A stretch of DNA of 18,156 nucleotides, from assembly GCA_002083515.1 (NCBI GenBank), contig LWDN01000058.1, positions 5,574 to 23,729 of the forward strand, read 5' to 3'. The position numbers were made by a program, and so were the translations under genes. The notes beneath the pieces are model-generated. The model searched no databases, had not been told where the DNA came from, and saw only the letters and a program-made list of their open reading frames with translations. Position 1 is the first letter of the stretch. Every line of letters starts with the position of its first letter. Origin of the DNA: Proteobacteria bacterium HN_bin10 (GTDB taxonomy: Bacteria; Pseudomonadota; Alphaproteobacteria; Caulobacterales; Aquidulcibacteraceae). Shown here one piece after another: positions 7,601 to 13,787 of the stretch.

Positions 7601-8032
7601 CTAGTACAAGCGGAAAACGATGCGAAGATCGAAACGGCGGCCCGCCGTGGCTTCGCCCGAAAAAGAGTGGGGCGCGACACGAAGCAAAGTGCTCAGATTC
7701 CGGGCCGCTTGCTCGAAGTCGAATTGCGGCCACTTGTCCGGCGCGGCCGCACACGCGAAGCGGCCGTCGGTCTGAATGATGCACGACAGCGAGACGGTTG
7801 ATTCCGCCTCGGCGAACCACGCGTCCCTTGGATAGGCCATGATGTAGTTGTTGGCGTCGGGACGCGACAACCAACGCAACCCTTCAATGAGCTGAGCGTT
7901 GGCCAGGGCTTCCGGGCTCGGCGCCGGCAGCACAGGGCCGAAATGCGCCGCCTGAACCTCCGGCGGCGCCGGCGCGGTGGCGCAGCCCGCCAGCGCCAGC
8001 GCCGAACAGACCGCCACGAGCGCCCACTTCAT
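7601..8032 (-). CDS. predicted lipoprotein with TonB-C-like domain
   Basis: A 143-aa protein. The N-terminus MKWALVAVCSALALAGC is a lipoprotein signal with lipobox LAGC (Cys17). A Pro/Ala-rich linker follows. The region from about residue 75 (ESTVSLSCIIQTDGRFACAA) and the C-terminal DLRIVFRLY resemble the short beta-strand repeat seen in TonB C-terminal-like domains, a weak match made by eye. It starts 11 nt after the yebC stop, and its GAGGAG ribosome binding site overlaps that stop, so the pair is co-transcribed and probably coupled. The likely location is the envelope. No precise function can be given. Confidence 0.75.
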   Translation of the reverse strand: MKWALVAVCSALALAGCATAPAPPEVQAAHFGPVLPAPSPEALANAQLIEGLRWLSRPDANNYIMAYPRDAWFAEAESTVSLSCIIQTDGRFACAAAPDKWPQFDFEQAARNLSTLLRVAPHSFSGEATAGRRFDLRIVFRLY

Positions 8033-8043
8033 CTAGCCGCTCC

Positions 8044-8790
8044 TCAACCGCTCAGCCGCGCCAATTCCTGGTCGCTGATGTCTTCGTTGGAATAGACGTC
8101 CTGCACATCATCGAGATCGTCGAGCTGATCGAGGAGCTTGAGCAGCGCCTCGGCGGCTTCGCCCTCGATGGGAATGGCGATCTCGGTGCGCCAGACGAAC
8201 TTGGCGCTGGCGGCGTCGCCGAACTTGGCCGCGAGTTCGCGGGTGACGCCGGCGAGCGCATTCATCTCACAGGTGATGACGTGGTGTTCGTCTTCGACGG
8301 CGCAATCGTCGGCCCCGGCTTCGATCGCCGCTTCCAGCATCGCGTCTTCGCCCGCCGCCGCCAGCGGATAGCGGATTTCCCCGACCTTGCGCCAGGCGTT
8401 CGAAACCGCATTGGTTTCAGCCAGATTGCCGCCGTGCTTGGCGAAGGCGGCGCGCACTTCCCCGGCGGTGCGGTTCTTGTTGTCGGTCAGGCACTCGACG
8501 ATGATTCCGATGCCGCCGGGGCCGAAGCCCTCGTAGCGGATTTCGTCGAGCTGTTCTGCGCCGGCGCCGGCGCCGCGGTCGACCGCGCGCTGAATGTTGT
8601 CCTTCGGCATGTTGACGGCGCGCCCCGAAGCCATGGCGCGATAGAGACGCGGATTGGCGTTGGGATCGGGGCCGCCCAGCTTCACCGCGGCCTGGATCTC
8701 GCGCGCGATCTTGGTGAACATCTGCGCGCGTTTTTTATCCTGCCCGCCCTTGCGGTGCATGATGTTGGCGAATTTGCTATGACCGGCCAT
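8044..8790 (-). CDS. yebC: YebC/PmpR family protein
   Basis: A 248-aa cytoplasmic protein of normal YebC length. It begins MAGHSKFANIMHRKGGQDKK, the family signature, and has MPKDNIQRAVDR, IRYEGFGPGGIGIIVECLTDN, AAIEAGADD and VQDVYSNEDIS at the expected positions. YebC proteins were first described as transcriptional regulators and more recently as ribosome-associated factors relieving stalling. One deviation is that the usual GETxSVSFMFDR stretch reads AETNAVSNAWRKVG, so a conserved hydrophobic segment is altered. The ATG at 8790 has no clear Shine-Dalgarno, and a good -10 element lies only 8 nt upstream, suggesting a leaderless or nearly leaderless message. The gene is followed by a lipoprotein gene. 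Confidence 0.95.
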   Translation of the reverse strand: MAGHSKFANIMHRKGGQDKKRAQMFTKIAREIQAAVKLGGPDPNANPRLYRAMASGRAVNMPKDNIQRAVDRGAGAGAEQLDEIRYEGFGPGGIGIIVECLTDNKNRTAGEVRAAFAKHGGNLAETNAVSNAWRKVGEIRYPLAAAGEDAMLEAAIEAGADDCAVEDEHHVITCEMNALAGVTRELAAKFGDAASAKFVWRTEIAIPIEGEAAEALLKLLDQLDDLDDVQDVYSNEDISDQELARLSG

Positions 8791-8798
8791 GGAGCGCG

Positions 8799-8827
8799 CT
8801 TCTAGCGGGGCGGCGCGCCTGGCTCAA
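8799..8827 (-). promoter_or_regulatory. predicted sigma-70 promoter of yebC
   Basis: Reading the minus strand, TTGAGC (8827-8822) is followed after 17 bp by TAGAAG (8804-8799), inside GCTAGAAG, which resembles the Caulobacter housekeeping -10 pattern. Transcription would begin at or within about 2 nt of the yebC ATG. Confidence 0.55.
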
Positions 8828-8842
8828 GGCGAGAAGCGCACG

Positions 8843-9166
8843 ATGCGAGGATTGTGGCGTTGGTGGGTCGAGAAGAATGGCGCCGACACATGGTGGGCGC
8901 GCGTCGAGGTGCAGCCTGGCGAGTGGCGGGATGTGGAGCAAACCGCCTACGAGCGCGCCGGGCATGCGCCGCCATTTTGGGATTTGCCGCTGCAGGAAGA
9001 CTATGTCGCCGACACCCTCGCCGACCCCATTCTCGAGGAAGAACGCCGGATTCAGCGTGAGATCGAAGCGCCGGCGCTCATCGTGCTGATGCTGACTTTT
9101 TGCGTGCTCTTCGTTGTTATTGTTGTTGGCTACGTTGTTCTGGCTCGCCTTGGGCTGATCAGCTGA
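8843..9166 (+). CDS. hypothetical small membrane-anchored protein
   Basis: A 107-aa protein, divergent from yebC and convergent with the cyclo-ligase gene. The N-terminal part is rich in tryptophan and charge (MRGLWRWWVEKN, DTWWARV, GEWRDVEQ). One hydrophobic helix spans about residues 76-102 (ALIVLMLTFCVLFVVIVVGY), leaving a soluble domain that should face the cytoplasm with a C-terminal anchor. An in-frame ATG lies at 8789 but overlaps the yebC start. The ATG at 8843 is preferred because it follows AAGGCGAG at a suitable distance. I do not recognise the family. Confidence 0.65.
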   Translation: MRGLWRWWVEKNGADTWWARVEVQPGEWRDVEQTAYERAGHAPPFWDLPLQEDYVADTLADPILEEERRIQREIEAPALIVLMLTFCVLFVVIVVGYVVLARLGLIS

Positions 9167-9169
9167 ACT

Positions 9170-9188
9170 CCGCTGCTCCGCTCAGCGG
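9170..9188. terminator. hairpin at convergent junction, possible terminator
   Basis: CCGCTG - CTCCGCT - CAGCGG is a perfect 6-bp stem with a 7-nt loop. It overlaps the stop codon of the cyclo-ligase gene and lies 3 nt after the stop of the small membrane-protein gene. There is no U-run. Confidence 0.35.
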
Positions 9189-9748
9189 CACCTGATCGCC
9201 TCCTTCGGCGTGATCACCCAATCCAAGTGCGCGTCGTGCGGGCCGGTGGGGACCTGGCCCATCTCCTGCTCGGCGTAAGCGAGCCCCACGGCGATGGCGC
9301 CGTGGGCGCGATAGAGCGAGATGATGCGGTCGTAGTGGCCGCCGCCCTGGCCGAGGCGCGCGCCCGCGCGGTCGAACGCCAGAAGTGGTACAAAAAACAA
9401 GCGCGGATTGAGATCGGCGCCGTCGGCCGGCGGCGACGGCACGCCGAACGCGTCAGCGCTCAATACTTCGTTGCCGCGCCAGGCGAGAAAGCGCGCCGGG
9501 CCGTTGCGGCTTTCCATGCGCGGCAGCGCCACCACGCGCCCGGCCTTGGCCAGCGCCGCCAGCAGCGGCCGATCGTCGATCTCGCCGCCGACCGGCCAAT
9601 AGCCGGCAACCGGCGAGAGCCGCGCCAGGTGGAGCGGAAAATTCTCGATCAGCTTCAACGCGGAATCGCGCGGCTCGATGGCGGCGCGTTCGGCCCGCAT
9701 CAGCATGCGCGCATCGGCCTTCGCGGCTTCGAGATCGGAAAAACTCAT
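9182..9748 (-). CDS. fau: 5-formyltetrahydrofolate cyclo-ligase
   Basis: A 188-aa enzyme that converts 5-formyl-THF to 5,10-methenyl-THF with ATP in one-carbon metabolism. Recognisable features are the basic N-terminal helix (KADARMLMRAERAAI), VAGYWPVGGEIDDRPLL, the VPLLAFDRAGARLGQGGGHYDR nucleotide/substrate motif region, and GLAYAEQEM near the end. Length is normal. The frame continues upstream through a repeat element, but the ATG at 9748 gives the family-typical N-terminus. The G-rich arm of that repeat abuts the ATG, so the ribosome binding site (GGGGGGAGGG) is itself part of the repeat, with almost no spacer. The location downstream of zapA and 6S RNA is the classic ygfA position. Confidence 0.93.
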   Translation of the reverse strand: MSFSDLEAAKADARMLMRAERAAIEPRDSALKLIENFPLHLARLSPVAGYWPVGGEIDDRPLLAALAKAGRVVALPRMESRNGPARFLAWRGNEVLSADAFGVPSPPADGADLNPRLFFVPLLAFDRAGARLGQGGGHYDRIISLYRAHGAIAVGLAYAEQEMGQVPTGPHDAHLDWVITPKEAIRCR

Positions 9749-9869
9749 CCCTCCCCCCTTGTGGGGGAGGGAAGGGAGGGGGGGCGTACAAGACAAAGCG
9801 CAGGCGCCGCCGCCGCACTCAATTCTGACCGGCCCCCACCCCCTGCCCCCTCCCCACAAGGGGGAGGGG
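9749..9869. repeat. palindromic inverted-repeat element (REP/MITE-like), G/C-tract type
   Basis: A 121-bp element with two terminal hairpins that are inverted copies of each other. The left one is CCCTCCCCC - CTTGT - GGGGGAGGG (9749-9771) and the right one is CCCCTCCCC - ACAAG - GGGGAGGGG (9847-9869). Each has a 9-bp stem, and the 5-nt loops are mutually complementary. The inverted repeat continues inwards through G-rich (9773-9785) and C-rich (9830-9846) arms. The left end touches the start codon of the cyclo-ligase gene; the right end lies ~20 bp from the 6S RNA 3' end. Similar C-rich palindromes are, to my knowledge, common intergenic repeats in alphaproteobacteria. Confidence 0.8.
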
Positions 9870-9890
9870 AAGAAAATGGAGTTGGGCGGA

Positions 9891-10048
9891 ACCACATGCG
9901 CCGGAAGGATTGCTCATCCTCTCGAACCCTAGAGCAACTAGGTGGGCGCCAGGTGCTCCAGACCACGGTCCGGAACAGAGCCAGCTCCCGAGAGAGATGA
10001 TACGGTCCCAGGGATGAAAGCGCCTCTCGCACGCCGCAGTAACCGCCC
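9891..10048 (-). ncRNA. ssrS: 6S RNA
   Basis: Placement between zapA and the 5-formyl-THF cyclo-ligase gene is the conserved 6S locus. The minus-strand RNA folds as expected. The closing stem pairs 10023-10039 (5' side) with 9892-9908. A second stem pairs 9989-9999 with 9915-9924 (CUCUCUCG/CGAGAGG). A long arm ends in the near-perfect apical hairpin UCCGGACC-GU-GGUCUGGA (9957-9974). A small hairpin CUAGUUGCUCUAG (9930-9942) sits in the 3' side of the central bubble. The size of ~155 nt suits alphaproteobacterial 6S. 6S RNA imitates an open promoter and sequesters housekeeping RNA polymerase. Ends are approximate; the 5' end is inferred from the promoter. Confidence 0.87.
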
Positions 10049-10054
10049 GCGCCG

Positions 10055-10083
10055 AATCTAAGGCGGAGCGCGCTTCGCCTCAA
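10055..10083 (-). promoter_or_regulatory. predicted promoter of 6S RNA
   Basis: On the minus strand TTGAGG (10083-10078) and TAGATT (10060-10055) are exactly 17 bp apart. The -35 overlaps the zapA stop codon. The spacer is an 18-bp near-perfect palindrome (10062-10079), which could instead be a hairpin at the end of the zapA mRNA. Initiation near 10048 fits the 6S 5' end. Confidence 0.55.
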
Positions 10084-10418
10084 GCTCTGCCTTGCGCCAC
10101 GCGCAGCGCGCCGACGCGGCCGCGGTCGGGCGTGTCGGGCGGCTCCGGCGACGCCGCCGCTTCCAGCTTGGCTTCGACCAGCATGTCGGTCAGCCGCTCG
10201 ATCTCGCAGCGGGCGCGGACGAGCGCGGCGCTGGTGGCCTGCACTTCGTCCATCAGGCCGAGCGCGGTCAGCACTAGGCGGCGCATGGCGCTAGCGTCGC
10301 CGCTGAACCCCTGCAGCCGGGTTTCCAGCGCGCGGGCGAGATCCTCGAGCCGGCGCACATCGCAATCGGCGCAATCGATGGCGTAATCGGCGCCCAAAAT
10401 CTTGACAGTGACTTGCAT
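10080..10418 (-). CDS. zapA: cell division protein ZapA
   Basis: A 112-aa protein that crosslinks or stabilises FtsZ filaments at the division site. The start MQVTVKILGADYAIDC and the RRLEDLARALETRLQ helix are typical of the ZapA N-terminal domain. A long C-terminal helix (ALGLMDEVQ through ERLTDMLVEAKLEA) gives the coiled coil. An alanine/proline/arginine-rich tail follows. The ATG overlaps the stop of the 47-aa ORF upstream (TGATG), so the two are translationally coupled. The 6S RNA gene follows directly. Confidence 0.92.
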   Translation of the reverse strand: MQVTVKILGADYAIDCADCDVRRLEDLARALETRLQGFSGDASAMRRLVLTALGLMDEVQATSAALVRARCEIERLTDMLVEAKLEAAASPEPPDTPDRGRVGALRVAQGRA

Positions 10419-10561
10419 CAGCGGAGCGCCTCCCTGGCGGCGGCGTTGAGAGCCTTGACGGGTTCGGCAAGCGCGGCGACGCCGGTTTCGGCGCCCGCTT
10501 CGAGGGCGTCGAGGGCCGCTTCCAGAGCGGCTAAGGCCTCGGAGAGGGAATCGCTCGCCAT
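10418..10561 (-). CDS. 47-aa coiled-coil protein upstream of zapA, possible short ZauP
   Basis: This small ORF is translated on the minus strand from the ATG at 10561 and ends with a TGA sharing its A with the zapA start. The product begins MASDSLSEALAALEAALDAL and continues as an Ala/Leu/Glu-rich helix. Leu6, Leu10, Leu13, Leu17 and Leu20 follow a 3-4 heptad spacing, so it should form a coiled coil. In Caulobacter a coiled-coil partner, ZauP, is encoded just upstream of zapA and acts with it at the Z-ring. Position, coupling and helix type support a shortened relative, but 47 aa is about half the length I expect and homology cannot be proven by eye. Confidence 0.6.
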   Translation of the reverse strand: MASDSLSEALAALEAALDALEAGAETGVAALAEPVKALNAAAREALR

Positions 10562-10690
10562 TGTGACGAAATGTTACGCCCGTGATCGATTCGGTGGAAG
10601 GCTGAGTTGCGGTTTGCGGCGTGGACGCAAGCAGGCTTTGCAGTTAACTCCAAGCCATCAAATCCAGCTGTTTCTCCGGGAGCGACATCC

Positions 10691-11698
10691 ATGAGCGTGA
10701 AGGTGGCCATCAACGGGTTCGGGCGCATTGGCCGGAACGTTCTGCGCGCGATCCATGAATCGGGCCGCAAGGACATCGAGGTGGTCGCCATCAACGATCT
10801 CGGCCCCGTCGCCACCAACGCCCACCTGCTCCGCTATGACAGCGTCCATGGGCGTTTCCCGGGCGAGGTGAAGGCGGGCGAGGATTGGATCGATATCGGC
10901 GCCGGCAAGATCAAGGTCACCGCGATCAAGAGCCCGGCCGAACTTCCGCACAAGGCGCTCGGCGTCGACATCGCGCTCGAGTGCACCGGCATCTTCACCG
11001 CGCGCGACAAGGCCGCCGCCCACCTCGAAGGCGGGGCCAAGCGGGTGATCGTGTCGGCGCCGGCGGACGGCGCCGACTTCACCGTGGTGTGGGGCGTCAA
11101 CCACCAGAATCTGACCAAGGATCACGTCGTCATCTCGAACGCGTCGTGCACGACCAACTGCCTCGCGCCGGTGGTGAAGGTGCTGCACGACTCCATCGGC
11201 ATCGATCACGGCATGATGACGACGATCCATTCCTACACCGGCGACCAGCCGACGCTCGACACGCTGCACAAGGATCTCTATCGCGCCCGCGCCGCGGCGC
11301 TGAACATGATCCCGACCTCGACCGGCGCGGCCAAGGCGATCGGGCTGGTGATCCCCGATCTCAAGGGCAAGCTCGACGGCATCTCGATCCGCGTGCCGAC
11401 GCCGAACGTCTCCGTGGTGGACTTCAAGTTCGTCGCCAAGCGTGCGACGACCAAGGAAGAGATCAACGCCGCCATCAAGGCGGCGGCCGACGGCGCGCTC
11501 AAGGGCGTGCTCGCCTACACCGATGCGCCGAACGTCTCGATGGACTTCAACCACGATCCGCATTCGTCGATCTTCCACAACGACCAGACCAAGGTGATGG
11601 AAGGCAAGTTCTGCTCGGTGCTGTCGTGGTACGACAACGAGTGGGGCTTCTCAAACCGCATGGCCGACACCGCCGTGGCGATGGCGAAGCTGATTTAG
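10691..11698 (+). CDS. gap: glyceraldehyde-3-phosphate dehydrogenase, type I
   Basis: A 335-aa phosphorylating GAPDH, which interconverts glyceraldehyde-3-phosphate and 1,3-bisphosphoglycerate in glycolysis/gluconeogenesis. The Rossmann start is VAINGFGRIGRNVLRA. The catalytic Cys153 lies in SNASCTTNCLAP and His180 in TTIHSYTGDQ. NMIPTSTGAAKAIGLVIP and the C-terminal SWYDNEWGFSNRM are all intact. ATG at 10691 follows GGGAGCG at a proper distance; the frame reaching back to 10607 gives a non-family extension. It is divergent from the zapA transcript. In many relatives transketolase precedes gap, but only 129 bp separate gap from the small zapA-linked ORF here. Confidence 0.97.
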   Translation: MSVKVAINGFGRIGRNVLRAIHESGRKDIEVVAINDLGPVATNAHLLRYDSVHGRFPGEVKAGEDWIDIGAGKIKVTAIKSPAELPHKALGVDIALECTGIFTARDKAAAHLEGGAKRVIVSAPADGADFTVVWGVNHQNLTKDHVVISNASCTTNCLAPVVKVLHDSIGIDHGMMTTIHSYTGDQPTLDTLHKDLYRARAAALNMIPTSTGAAKAIGLVIPDLKGKLDGISIRVPTPNVSVVDFKFVAKRATTKEEINAAIKAAADGALKGVLAYTDAPNVSMDFNHDPHSSIFHNDQTKVMEGKFCSVLSWYDNEWGFSNRMADTAVAMAKLI

Positions 11699-11768
11699 CA
11701 ACACTCGTCCCCTCTTTCATTAGGGAGGAAACGCTGCATCACGCGGGCGACGCCTGCGGCAGAGCGCG

Positions 11769-11794
11769 AACACTAACACGAACTGTGTTGTGTT
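11769..11794. promoter_or_regulatory. double inverted repeat AACAC/GTGTT, candidate operator
   Basis: Two direct copies of AACAC (11769-11773, 11775-11779) are followed after a 5-bp centre by two copies of GTGTT (11785-11789, 11790-11794). A -35-like TTGACC (11793-11798) overlaps the last copy. The site is in the 219-bp gap between gap and the next gene, which otherwise holds a second -35-like TTGACA at 11838 with no good -10. Confidence 0.35.
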
Positions 11795-11917
11795 GACCTC
11801 AGTGTGATGTCGCGACTGGCGTAGTGGTTCCACGCACTTGACAGCGCGCAGCTGCGTTTCATCCTTTGACGCTGCGCTGGCGAACTCGACGACGCCAGCG
11901 CGCACGGAGGATTGAAG

Positions 11918-12391
11918 ATGCTCAGCTCCGGCTTCGATCGACGCGCGCGCCCGTGCGCCCTGACGCCGGCCGATTCACTTGGCTCGGCCGTTGAGTCCGC
12001 CGATCCGGCGTTCGACCTCGCGATCGCCGCGCCCGGACGCCGGATCATCCTGCTCTCGGGTCAGGCGCTCGTGCGAAACCGCAGCACCTACCTGATGGAG
12101 GGCACGCTGTTTGCGTCATCGAGCGGCGCGCTTGAAGGCGAGATTCTCTGGACCGCCGCGGGCGGTTACTGCAGCGGCGCGGCCGGCGCCGAATGGGTTC
12201 GCGGCGCCATTGGCCCAGCGCACCTCCGCTTCAGCGGTTACAAGGCCGAACGCCCGTTCATCACCGAGCGCTATCGGCTCACGCTTTTCGGCGCCGAAGC
12301 AGCCGGTGTGTTCGAGGGCGCCAGCGAAGCCTACGGCGAATGGGATGCGCGTTTGTCCGGCCGATACCAGATCGTGAACGAGAGAAGTTGA
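11918..12391 (+). CDS. hypothetical protein (157 aa)
   Basis: I do not recognise this protein. It has no signal peptide or membrane helix. The N-terminal 20 residues are basic and cysteine-bearing (SGFDRRARPCALTP). The middle and end look like beta-strand-rich globular sequence: RRIILLSGQALVRNRSTYLMEGTLF, then ERYRLTLFGAEAAGVFEG and DARLSGRYQIV. ATG at 11918 is chosen because GGAGG lies 7 nt upstream. Its TGA overlaps a TTG start of the following membrane protein (TTGA). It heads a run of five small genes inserted between gap and pgk. Confidence 0.65.
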   Translation: MLSSGFDRRARPCALTPADSLGSAVESADPAFDLAIAAPGRRIILLSGQALVRNRSTYLMEGTLFASSSGALEGEILWTAAGGYCSGAAGAEWVRGAIGPAHLRFSGYKAERPFITERYRLTLFGAEAAGVFEGASEAYGEWDARLSGRYQIVNERS

Positions 12392-12663
12392 AACTCCCCC
12401 ACCTCACGCCCGTCGCCAAGGCGCAGCTTTGGGGCATGGGGGTTGGTCTCGGCACGGCGCTGCTCGCGGTCGAGCACATGGGCCTCAGCTATCGCATCTT
12501 CCTGATCGTAGCGGCGCTGGCTTGGGTGCTCAGCGAATTCTACCTGGCGCGCCGCCTCACCGGCTCGGACACGAAAACTTTGGCGCTGGCGGTGCTGAGC
12601 GGCGCGGCGTTTCCCTGGATCGGCGTGCTCGCGGCTTACGCGGCGTTGGCGCTGGCGCCTTAG
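12388..12663 (+). CDS. small integral membrane protein (91 aa)
   Basis: Hydrophobic protein with about three predicted transmembrane segments: WGMGVGLGTALLAVEHMG, SYRIFLIVAALAWVLSEF and ALAVLSGAAFPWIGVLAAY. The middle pair is separated by a charged YLARRLTGSDTK loop. The start is uncertain. TTG at 12388 overlaps the preceding stop by 4 nt and gives MKLPHLTPVAKAQL, which looks like a natural N-terminus after the GAGAGA upstream. The first ATG would be 12436. Family not recognised. Confidence 0.55.
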   Translation: MKLPHLTPVAKAQLWGMGVGLGTALLAVEHMGLSYRIFLIVAALAWVLSEFYLARRLTGSDTKTLALAVLSGAAFPWIGVLAAYAALALAP

Positions 12664-12718
12664 CCAGACAGGTGTTCATTGAGGCGCTTTGTTCGCCGGC
12701 GTGCGCACATCGCACGTC

Positions 12719-12994
12719 ATGCAGGCGCGCGCCTATCGCAGCTTCGAGACCATGGCGGCCGAGACCGGGTTCGCCATCGCCGCCTTCGGCTGCGGCCTTT
12801 TCGATGCGCCGATCTGGCTCGCGGGGCTGGCGGCGACAGGCATGCTGGTCTATTGGGCGGCGACGCGGAACCGAATTCTGAACCGGTTGCGCGGGGCGGC
12901 TTGGGCCACGGTGATGATCGTGGGGCTTGCCGCTGTCATCGCCATCCAGGCCGGCGCTTATTGGCTCGGCCTCGCTGCTGGAGAGATTATCTAA
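12719..12994 (+). CDS. small integral membrane protein (91 aa)
   Basis: A membrane protein with two long hydrophobic regions (GFAIAAFGCGLFDAPIWLAG through GMLVYWA; then TVMIVGLAAVIAIQAGAYWL) separated by a basic loop RNRILNRLR. The start is uncertain: ATG 12719 gives MQARAYRSFETM but has a poor ribosome site; TTG 12689, preceded by GAGG, is the alternative. It ends 3 nt before the DUF1993 gene. Its pattern and its YWLGLAAG ending resemble the 88-aa protein on the other side of DUF1993, suggesting a duplicated pair. Family not recognised. Confidence 0.6.
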   Translation: MQARAYRSFETMAAETGFAIAAFGCGLFDAPIWLAGLAATGMLVYWAATRNRILNRLRGAAWATVMIVGLAAVIAIQAGAYWLGLAAGEII

Positions 12995-12997
12995 CTC

Positions 12998-13504
12998 ATG
13001 ACCAAGCTTTCGATGCACGCCGTGAGCGCGCCCGTTTTCGCGCGCATGCTGAACAACCTCTCCTCGATCCTGGCGAAGGCCGAGCAACAGGCGAAGGCGA
13101 AGGGCTACGATCCGGGCGTGTTGCTGAATTCGCGCCTGGCGCCGGACATGTTTCCGCTGCTGCGCCAAGTGCAGATCGCCACCGATCACGCCAAGGGCGC
13201 CGTCGCGCGTCTCGCCGGCCATCAGGTCGAAGCGATCGAGGACAAGGAAACGACGTTCGCCGAACTACAAGCGCGGATCAAGAAAGTGCTCGCCATCGTC
13301 GAGGGCTACAAGCCGGAGCAGTTCGACGGCGCCGAGACGCGCGAGATCACCATCAAGATTCCGAATGCGGAGTTGAAATTCTCCGGCCTCGACTACGTCA
13401 ATCAATGGGCGCTGCCGAACTTCTATTTCCACATGGTCACCGCCTACGACATCCTGCGCGCCAACGGCGTCGAACTCGGCAAGCGCGATTTTCTGATGGG
13501 GTGA
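12998..13504 (+). CDS. DUF1993 family protein
   Basis: A 168-aa soluble protein matching DUF1993, a DinB-like four-helix-bundle family of unknown function. Typical features are the MHAVSAPVFARMLNNLSSIL start, SRLAPDMFPLLRQVQIATDHAKG, the FAELQARI helix, and the C-terminal LPNFYFHMVTAYDILRANGV, which contains the histidine of the family near the C-terminus. Length agrees with the family. GGAGAG lies upstream of the ATG. It is packed between two similar small membrane-protein genes with gaps of 3 and 10 nt, so all three are in one transcript and may act together, though nothing in the sequence says how. Confidence 0.88.
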   Translation: MTKLSMHAVSAPVFARMLNNLSSILAKAEQQAKAKGYDPGVLLNSRLAPDMFPLLRQVQIATDHAKGAVARLAGHQVEAIEDKETTFAELQARIKKVLAIVEGYKPEQFDGAETREITIKIPNAELKFSGLDYVNQWALPNFYFHMVTAYDILRANGVELGKRDFLMG

Positions 13505-13514
13505 GGCGCGGGGA

Positions 13515-13781
13515 ATGCGGCGGCCAAACATCGGTTCCGCGGGATCCGACCTCGGATTCGCGCTGCTGGCGTTGATTGCCGGATGGATTGGGCTCCCGCC
13601 GATCTTCGCGACGATGATATTCGTCGGCGCGGTGGCGGCATGGGGCTGGACGCGGCGGCGCCCGCTCGCAGCGCTGCCTTTGCGCGCGCGGCTGACGCAA
13701 GGCGCCATTGCGGTGGCGATGATTGCGGTGGTGTTGGCCATTGCCTATTGGATCGGCCTTGGCTTGGGAGGACACACGTGA
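13515..13781 (+). CDS. small integral membrane protein (88 aa)
   Basis: Two hydrophobic regions (LGFALLALIAGWIGLPPIF through GAVAAWGW, and GAIAVAMIAVVLAIAYWIGL) are joined by an arginine-rich loop (TRRRPLAALPLRAR). The C-terminal YWIGLGLGG echoes YWLGLAAG of the 91-aa protein upstream of DUF1993; length and topology also match. The ATG at 13515 follows GCGGGGA closely. A repeat element begins 7 nt after the stop. Family not recognised. Confidence 0.62.
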   Translation: MRRPNIGSAGSDLGFALLALIAGWIGLPPIFATMIFVGAVAAWGWTRRRPLAALPLRARLTQGAIAVAMIAVVLAIAYWIGLGLGGHT

Positions 13782-13787
13782 AGTCCT

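Noticed and set aside
9745..10083. 112-codon minus-strand frame between zapA and the cyclo-ligase gene
   Set aside because: It covers the 6S RNA and a palindromic repeat; RNA structure and synteny explain the sequence better than coding.
10658..11578. 306-codon minus-strand frame across gap
   Set aside because: A shadow of gap, with Arg/Asp/His/Val-rich sequence typical of antisense frames of high-GC genes.
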